Both the position numbers and the translations under genes were made by a program. Below, in pieces: positions 59,036 to 64,000 of a DNA stretch of 64,000 nt. Position 1 is the first letter of the stretch. Each line of letters opens with the position of its first letter. Origin of the DNA: Lepraria neglecta (lineage: Eukaryota; Ascomycota; Lecanoromycetes; Lecanorales; Stereocaulaceae); NCBI GenBank assembly GCA_033220425.1, contig CM065650.1, positions 1,860,001 through 1,924,000 of the forward strand, read 5' to 3'. A model generated the notes under the pieces. The model worked only from the letters and a program-made list of their open reading frames with translations. It searched no databases and was not told the origin of the DNA.

Positions 59036-60396
59036 TTACGCATTGCACTTCTTGGCATTCTGGTTGATCTTATGCTCCAGTCTCTCGTAACTGGCTTGAT
59101 CTTCACCCCGCAGAAAAGATGCTAGGTTCTCCTCTTCGTCCTGGAACAGCATGCCATATTTGTCGTCAAGAGTTGTGTATGCGAAAACGCGTCGGCTGGA
59201 ATCGGTCTCGAGGATTTGACGATCACGAACCTCTTCAGAGATTTCCGTTTCGGTTTCCGGGGCTCCCCATACCTCTGCGTCAGTCAAAGGCAGCTTGATA
59301 GGCAAGATCTCAATCTGGCGTAGCTTCTCAGGATTCGCGTTGTAGACAGTATCAAATAATTGCTTCCAATGAATGCCATTCTCTGCTAGACCGTTGACGC
59401 CACCAAAGCAGTGATTCAAGGACAATCGCTCCAAAGTTTTGCTATGACCGACAAGGAAGTCTATCAGTTCCGGGCATATGAACACATGCTCCAAGTGAAC
59501 GGCTTTGAGCAAGGGCATTTGGTCCTTTTTGAGAGCTAGACGGGCATGGTTCATGCCCTCTAACCCCAGCGGCCCCTCCTTTGGCGCCTTGATGATGAGT
59601 GTCGTAACCGATGCCAAATGATCGAAGAAGCACTCGTCAAGCCCTGAGATAAGGGCGTGGTATTCTTCTGATTTATTAGACTTCCACCCAGCGCCATTAT
59701 CTTCGCCGCGGATCGAAAGAGTGAATCGCTCGAAATGACTTAGGAAATCATGGAAGAGCTTGCTGTTGAAGGTATAAACCTTCTTAAGAACGAGCTGATT
59801 GATATCCAGAGTTTTGAAGTGAATGCCCTGGTTGCGTAACAAGGCATCGTAGGTCTTCGCCATCAGTGCTCTCCAAGCTTCCTCTTCTTCAGCAGCTTTG
59901 ACCTGCTCCTCAGTCTCAACTTCAGCACAGAGATCGAGGCCATCTTCCCACTGATCCCAGTCGTCAAAATGGTATGCAAACTCGACACTCAATGTCTCGA
60001 GGCAAGGGAAACGTTGCAAACCAGACAAGAGAACCTCAACGCTATTTGGTAGAATACTGACAGTGTCTGAGAATGCCTCCTCCCCTCTTTCGCATTGCCA
60101 GGAGCCGAGCCGACGAAATGTAACTCTTCAACGCACTCGCTGTGTCGACTGCTGGCAAGGGCATTCAAAGAACAGCCACTCTTTTCATCATTGCGCAAAA
60201 TGACGGTCTTGAAGATGTACGGCGCAAGCGAGTCTCGGTAATAGGCAGACGTGCAACTCCAGTTCATGAGATCGTGGTGAATCTTGAATCGATCATCTTG
60301 CTTTCCCACATCGTCACCTCGGACTTCGTCTTTCGAGAGCTCTTCAATGATCTTCAGCTGGAGTTCCGCCTGCAGTTCAATTAGTCCGCAGGGCAT
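59036..60396 (-). pseudogene. F-box/leucine-rich-like gene with a frame break
   Basis: F-box proteins recruit substrates to SCF ubiquitin ligases. The 5' part starts at 60396 and encodes an F-box-like opening (LIELQAELQLKIIEEL) then WSCTSAYYRDSLAPYIFKTV and HSECVEELHFVGSAPGNA. The frame shifts near 60080-60088, inside a G-rich run, into EEAFSDTVSILPNSVEVLLS and on through GLQRFPCLETLSVEFAYHFD, TLIIKAPKEGPLGLEGMN, VHLEHVFICPELIDFLVGHS and KTLERLSLNHCFGG to a stop at 59036. No intron of normal length joins the two frames. A single-base assembly error or a recent loss are both possible; otherwise about 450 residues are well kept, so decay would be young. Confidence 0.6.
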
Positions 60397-61170
60397 TTTC
60401 TATACGCTTCTCTGATTGCGTTGTATAGAAGATGAAGATAAAGAATGCCGACCCCACCCGCATCTTCTAGCCCGACTGACTTGCCGATTAGGCAGCAGCT
60501 GACTCAGCTTCAGAACAGGATGTTTAACGTGAAATCTGTATTAGGCCTACAACGCAAAACGATGATATATGAAGAATGGCCGATAAAGTATTTGAGGTAC
60601 TGTGTATCTTTACTAATATAAGATTTGTTAGCTGAGAAGATTAGCCTTTCGCGCACAGATGGCTAGAAGACCCGCGAGATAGATAGCCCCGCCAAATCGG
60701 ACTTTATGATCCGTGCTATAAGATCAGGAAGAAATACAACAATCGAAACGGTGAGGAAAATCTCGTCGCTCAAAACCTCCGTGCCAGTACATAAACCGAC
60801 CACACTGAAGCATGTCGTTACCCACTAACTTGATGGGGTAAGGGAAACAAATCCACAAAGTAGGCTAGTGTTAACAACATGTTTCTTGGTGTTGCAAAGA
60901 GATTGAACCGTTAAATACGACACGGGACCTAGAGCATATTCAACAATATCCCCAGATAATGAGAGTGATGACACGCACAACAACTCTCTTCATAGCCTAG
61001 TGATTCCAACACGTCCCAACTTACCTCTATCTACGACTGCGTGCTACTTACTCAGAATTAGCACTTCCCACTTCTTCACCATATCAAAACACAAACACGG
61101 AAATCCTACCAGTGACATCATTCACAACCAATTTCGCCGTCGTCGCATTGTCAATCGCTACCATGACCAT
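60397..61170. other. gene-poor stretch before secreted-protein gene
   Basis: About 770 bp with no supported gene. The part next to 61170 may hold more of the adjacent broken gene. Confidence 0.35.
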
Positions 61171-61844
61171 TTACAAATTCTGAAACCCAGACGACAAATT
61201 ACCCAAGCTCGTGGGGTTCATCACGTCCACAGGCTCAGCGGGAGTAAAAGTGAAGCGCTGAGTAGCAACTGGCGTGCTGGAGCCTACTTTGTAGCCGGCC
61301 ACGGTGACCGTACATTCAGCGGCAGCGCCGACTGCGCCCTCTGGGAGATTCATGGCGCAGGCACAGTAGAAGCTGTTTAGAGTGAGGACTTTGACTGGAG
61401 AGCCAGCATATGCGACGCTCAATGTGCCGGGAGATTGGGCTAGGATGGCGTAATTAGGTTTCACTAACAGGGTGTTAGATTCCATCGTTGGAGTGGGGGA
61501 AGGATTGTACTTACAATGCGGTATCACGCCGCTAAGACTCGTTGAGGGCGCCGGGTTGGGCCGCATCGACGTTTGTGTACTGGACATAGTTCAGGGTTCC
61601 GATTGGGTTCAATCTCGCCTCATCTGGAACCTAGGGGGCGTCAAGTTGGTTTATAGACTTTAGTGGATGGTGCTTGATACTTACAACCACAAAAGTGTCG
61701 AACTGGAAATTGATTTAGTATCACGAGCAAAAGTGGGTGATGAGAGATCAGACTCACGCCTTGGTCAAAGGTCACCTTGGTGGTCGCACTCATGCCTGAA
61801 CAGATGGCGAGGGCAAGGACAGACATAGACAAGTAGTGTATCAT
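61171..61844 (-). pseudogene. secreted But2-like protein gene, disrupted
   Basis: Fungal secreted-protein family recalled from partial similarity only. Exon 1 (61758-61844) encodes a signal peptide MIHYLSMSVLALAICSGMSA; an 18 nt exon (61685-61702, FDTFVV) and exon 3 from 61630 (VPDEARLNPIGTLNYVQY) follow with standard splice ends. Inside exon 3 the frame changes, after which SLSGVIPH continues into the last exon: LKPNYAILAQSPGTLSVAYA, GSPVKVLTLNSFYCACAMNL, CTVTVAGYKVGSS and FTFTPAEPVDVMNP. A stop follows FQNL although similar residues (MVMVAIDNATTAKLVVND) continue beyond it. At least two breaks, so probably non-functional. Confidence 0.5.
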
Positions 61845-63188
61845 TTTGGCGATCAAGGCTGCAAGTGTGAGGGGTTGTAAAGACTAAGGGAATGTAAGAG
61901 GGATCAATTGGTAGATATTGGAGTTTGAAAAGGTATAAAGATCCCATGAACAATGGGCTCCTTGGCCTATCTATACTCGTTTTTAAGATCCGAACAGGTG
62001 TCCACTTATTCGATAGGGGAAGGAGCTAGGAAATGCTCGGGAAAGAAAACCTAGATGTTTGCTGAAGCTAGTTTGGCACCAATTTTACACTCGTAGACGA
62101 ATCATGCTTATCATGAGGGCGCTAGCATGCGATAGAAGACTAATCGTTTCTCGTCGTAGAGGGATTCGGAGGATGTCTTAATTCAAGCCACTTTCTGCCC
62201 TTGAGAATACCGACCATAGCCTCAAGCCATTTACCGAAGGCTCACGCTAAGAAGGCGATCTGTAGCCATGCCGCATGCTCGACACCATCTTTGGCAATGT
62301 TCTCCCCGCCGGCTTACACTTGGTTGCTTACATTTTGAGTTTCAGCGCGGTTAACGGATGGATTTGACAACAATGGACGACCAATTTCTGGCCCCACGAA
62401 TCGCAGATCTCTAGATGCCAGACCTAGTGTGGAATACATGAGGATGTCGCGTGTACAATGAATAGGTTGGCCTTGACCCTGATGTAAGTTGACACATTGT
62501 TCAGTGGTTCAGTGGTTTGCAATTGAAGCTTGCTTTTCCGTATTAACCATCTTATTGAAAAGATGCATAACCACTTAGCCATTTATTCAGATCAGATCTT
62601 CTAACGGAGAATGGCTCTTAGTGTGGGCGCGTAAGTTCTTGAAAGCTCGCAGAAAAGTGGTATCCTCTGGCATACGAGTCTAACACCATTATACATATCA
62701 TGTGGTGCTCTATGGATTTGGTGAACTAGTATCACGCTCTGGCTTTTGATATGTTTTTTGAAAACTGAAAAATCAAACTAATCGTCGCTGATGCCTTGCA
62801 TCGCATTGTATTACCAAATTGACCGTTGCAACGGAAGGGTGCTGTTTGGAGTGATTGAATAACTGAACCCTGCATGGTGCCAGCGTAAATGTGGAATTAG
62901 GCCACGGAATTGAATCACCAGATGGCTTTACTTAATTAAGTAGATGGGGAAATTCGGGATGGGACTTGTATAAGAGGGTGTGCTGGACCTCGAGACCTAG
63001 TATTTGGAGATATTGGACAGGACGCCACAAACCTTGAGGATCTGGATCTGACCAATGGGTGTCCCTCATTCCGTTTCGAGTTAGATATCCCGCGAGTTCA
63101 CCCGAAGTCTTGGCATAGAGTAAGTGACATGTGACGTCTTTCCAACGCTCATTCTCTGCTACACGACGACCAATTCAATAATGTGAAG
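61845..63188. other. gene-poor stretch before lipase gene
   Basis: About 1.3 kb without a supported gene between divergent genes. Contains short A/T-rich tracts and no recognisable RNA or repeat. Confidence 0.4.
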
Positions 63189-64000
63189 ATGATCTATGAG
63201 ATGAAGTTCCTCCTACTGCTGTGCCTTTCCCTATGTCTGCCCTCTGCACTCACCATTCCTGCTCTGCAGGCGCCCCTGACGGGCACGTCCTTCGCCACCT
63301 CGAACCAAAACATCTCCGCTGGGCTCTTCAACGACCTCGAGGAGCTCTCCCGGATAGTTGACATCTCATATTGTGTCGGAGTCACTGGCACTGGTATTCA
63401 GAAGCCGTTTCTATGCGCGAGTCGATGCCAGGACTTCGACTCCTTTGAGCTCGTCACGACATGGAATACCGGCCCTTTTATGTCCGATAGTTGCGGATAT
63501 GTTGTCCTTTCGCATCCTCCATCGCCGCCTCGCATTATAGTGGCTTTCCGAGGAACGTACTCCATCGCGAACACCATAATCGACCTGTCGACGGTACCGC
63601 AAGAGTACATCCCATACCCAGGTGACGACGATGATGGTGAGGGGGAGGAAAAGAAGAATTTGCGAAAACGGGCGATAAATACAGAGAAGGCGGAATGCAC
63701 CAACTGCACAGTGCATGCGGGCTTTATGCAGTCTTGGCGACACACCCGACCGGAAATACTACCACACCTTAAGGAGCTGGTTGAGCAATATCCAGATTAT
63801 CAGGTGACTCTGGTTGGACACTCGCTTGGTGGCGCTGTTGCTGCACTTGCTTCCCTTGACTTCGAAGCTCGAGGCTGGATTCCGCAAGTCACCACATTTG
63901 GGGAGCCGCGAATTGGGAACCAGGGGTTGATGCAATATCTTGACAACTTATTTTCAACGGACGGCCAGAACAACATCACTAGTAGGTATCGACGTGTGAC
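63189..64000 (+). CDS. secreted class 3 lipase, partial at window edge
   Basis: Alpha/beta-hydrolase of the fungal lipase 3 family (triacylglycerol lipase or feruloyl esterase type). The frame is open from ATG 63189 (a second ATG at 63201) to the window end, at least 270 residues. A signal peptide is obvious (MKFLLLLCLSLCLPSAL). Then FNDLEELSRIVDISYCVG, RIIVAFRGTYSIANTIIDL with the oxyanion-side strand, VHAGFMQSW, and the nucleophile elbow VTLVGHSLGGAVAALASLDF. TFGEPRIGNQGL follows; the catalytic Asp and His lie further on, outside or at the very edge. An acidic DDDDGEGEE loop with a KR site near residues 145-160 is unusual and may be cut by a Kex-type protease. Confidence 0.85.
   Translation, partial: MIYEMKFLLLLCLSLCLPSALTIPALQAPLTGTSFATSNQNISAGLFNDLEELSRIVDISYCVGVTGTGIQKPFLCASRCQDFDSFELVTTWNTGPFMSDSCGYVVLSHPPSPPRIIVAFRGTYSIANTIIDLSTVPQEYIPYPGDDDDGEGEEKKNLRKRAINTEKAECTNCTVHAGFMQSWRHTRPEILPHLKELVEQYPDYQVTLVGHSLGGAVAALASLDFEARGWIPQVTTFGEPRIGNQGLMQYLDNLFSTDGQNNITSRYRRV

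Overview
This window is nuclear DNA of a filamentous ascomycete (Pezizomycotina). The evidence is dense genes on both strands, many 45-90 nt introns with GTAAGT/GTATGT/GTACGT donors and CTAAC/CTAAT branch sites, and proteins that match ascomycete families end to end. The class cannot be fixed from sequence alone. Gene models were assembled by hand from reading frames and splice signals; exon coordinates are given in each entry.

Layout. 0.7-4 kb: RPL11 (-) diverges from SMB1 (+), followed by MPC1 (+). 4.4-8.2 kb: GCD11 (eIF2 gamma) and MAK11, both (-). 8.5-13.1 kb: the large NuA4 scaffold gene EAF1/VID21 (+). 13.5-20.5 kb: an accessory island with five related BTB-domain genes, of which only the one at 19.2-20.5 kb is whole. 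21-28 kb: SPP2, an uncharacterised multi-pass membrane protein gene, and UTP13. 28.6-30.5 kb: a small secreted-protein candidate and gene-poor DNA. 30.5-40 kb: SAD1, PRE1 diverging from RRP9, a RING-finger gene, a tiny putative gene and a 2OG-Fe(II) oxygenase gene. 40-43.1 kb: about 3 kb with no gene that I can support. 43.1-49 kb: MDM20, ILM1 diverging from CDC43. 49.2-49.65 kb: two degenerate tRNA-Cys-like sequences. 49.9-57.9 kb: a GH47 alpha-mannosidase, RPT4 diverging from MRI1, and a C2-domain protein. 58-62 kb: gene-poor DNA with an F-box gene and a secreted-protein gene that both carry frame breaks. 63.2 kb to the end: a class 3 lipase cut by the window edge.

The housekeeping blocks are rich in ribosome biogenesis and translation (RPL11, GCD11, MAK11, UTP13, RRP9), splicing (SMB1, SPP2, SAD1), proteasome (PRE1, RPT4) and protein modification (MDM20, CDC43, MNS1-like). 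Several are arranged as divergent pairs sharing short promoters that contain telobox-like CCCTAACCCTAA or TTAGCGC-type words. The most unusual items are the decaying BTB island, the very small coding exons (2, 3, 9 and 18 nt), the palindrome beside a telobox upstream of GCD11, and the LEA-like tail on MPC1. I found no convincing transposon, virus-like element or CRISPR array.
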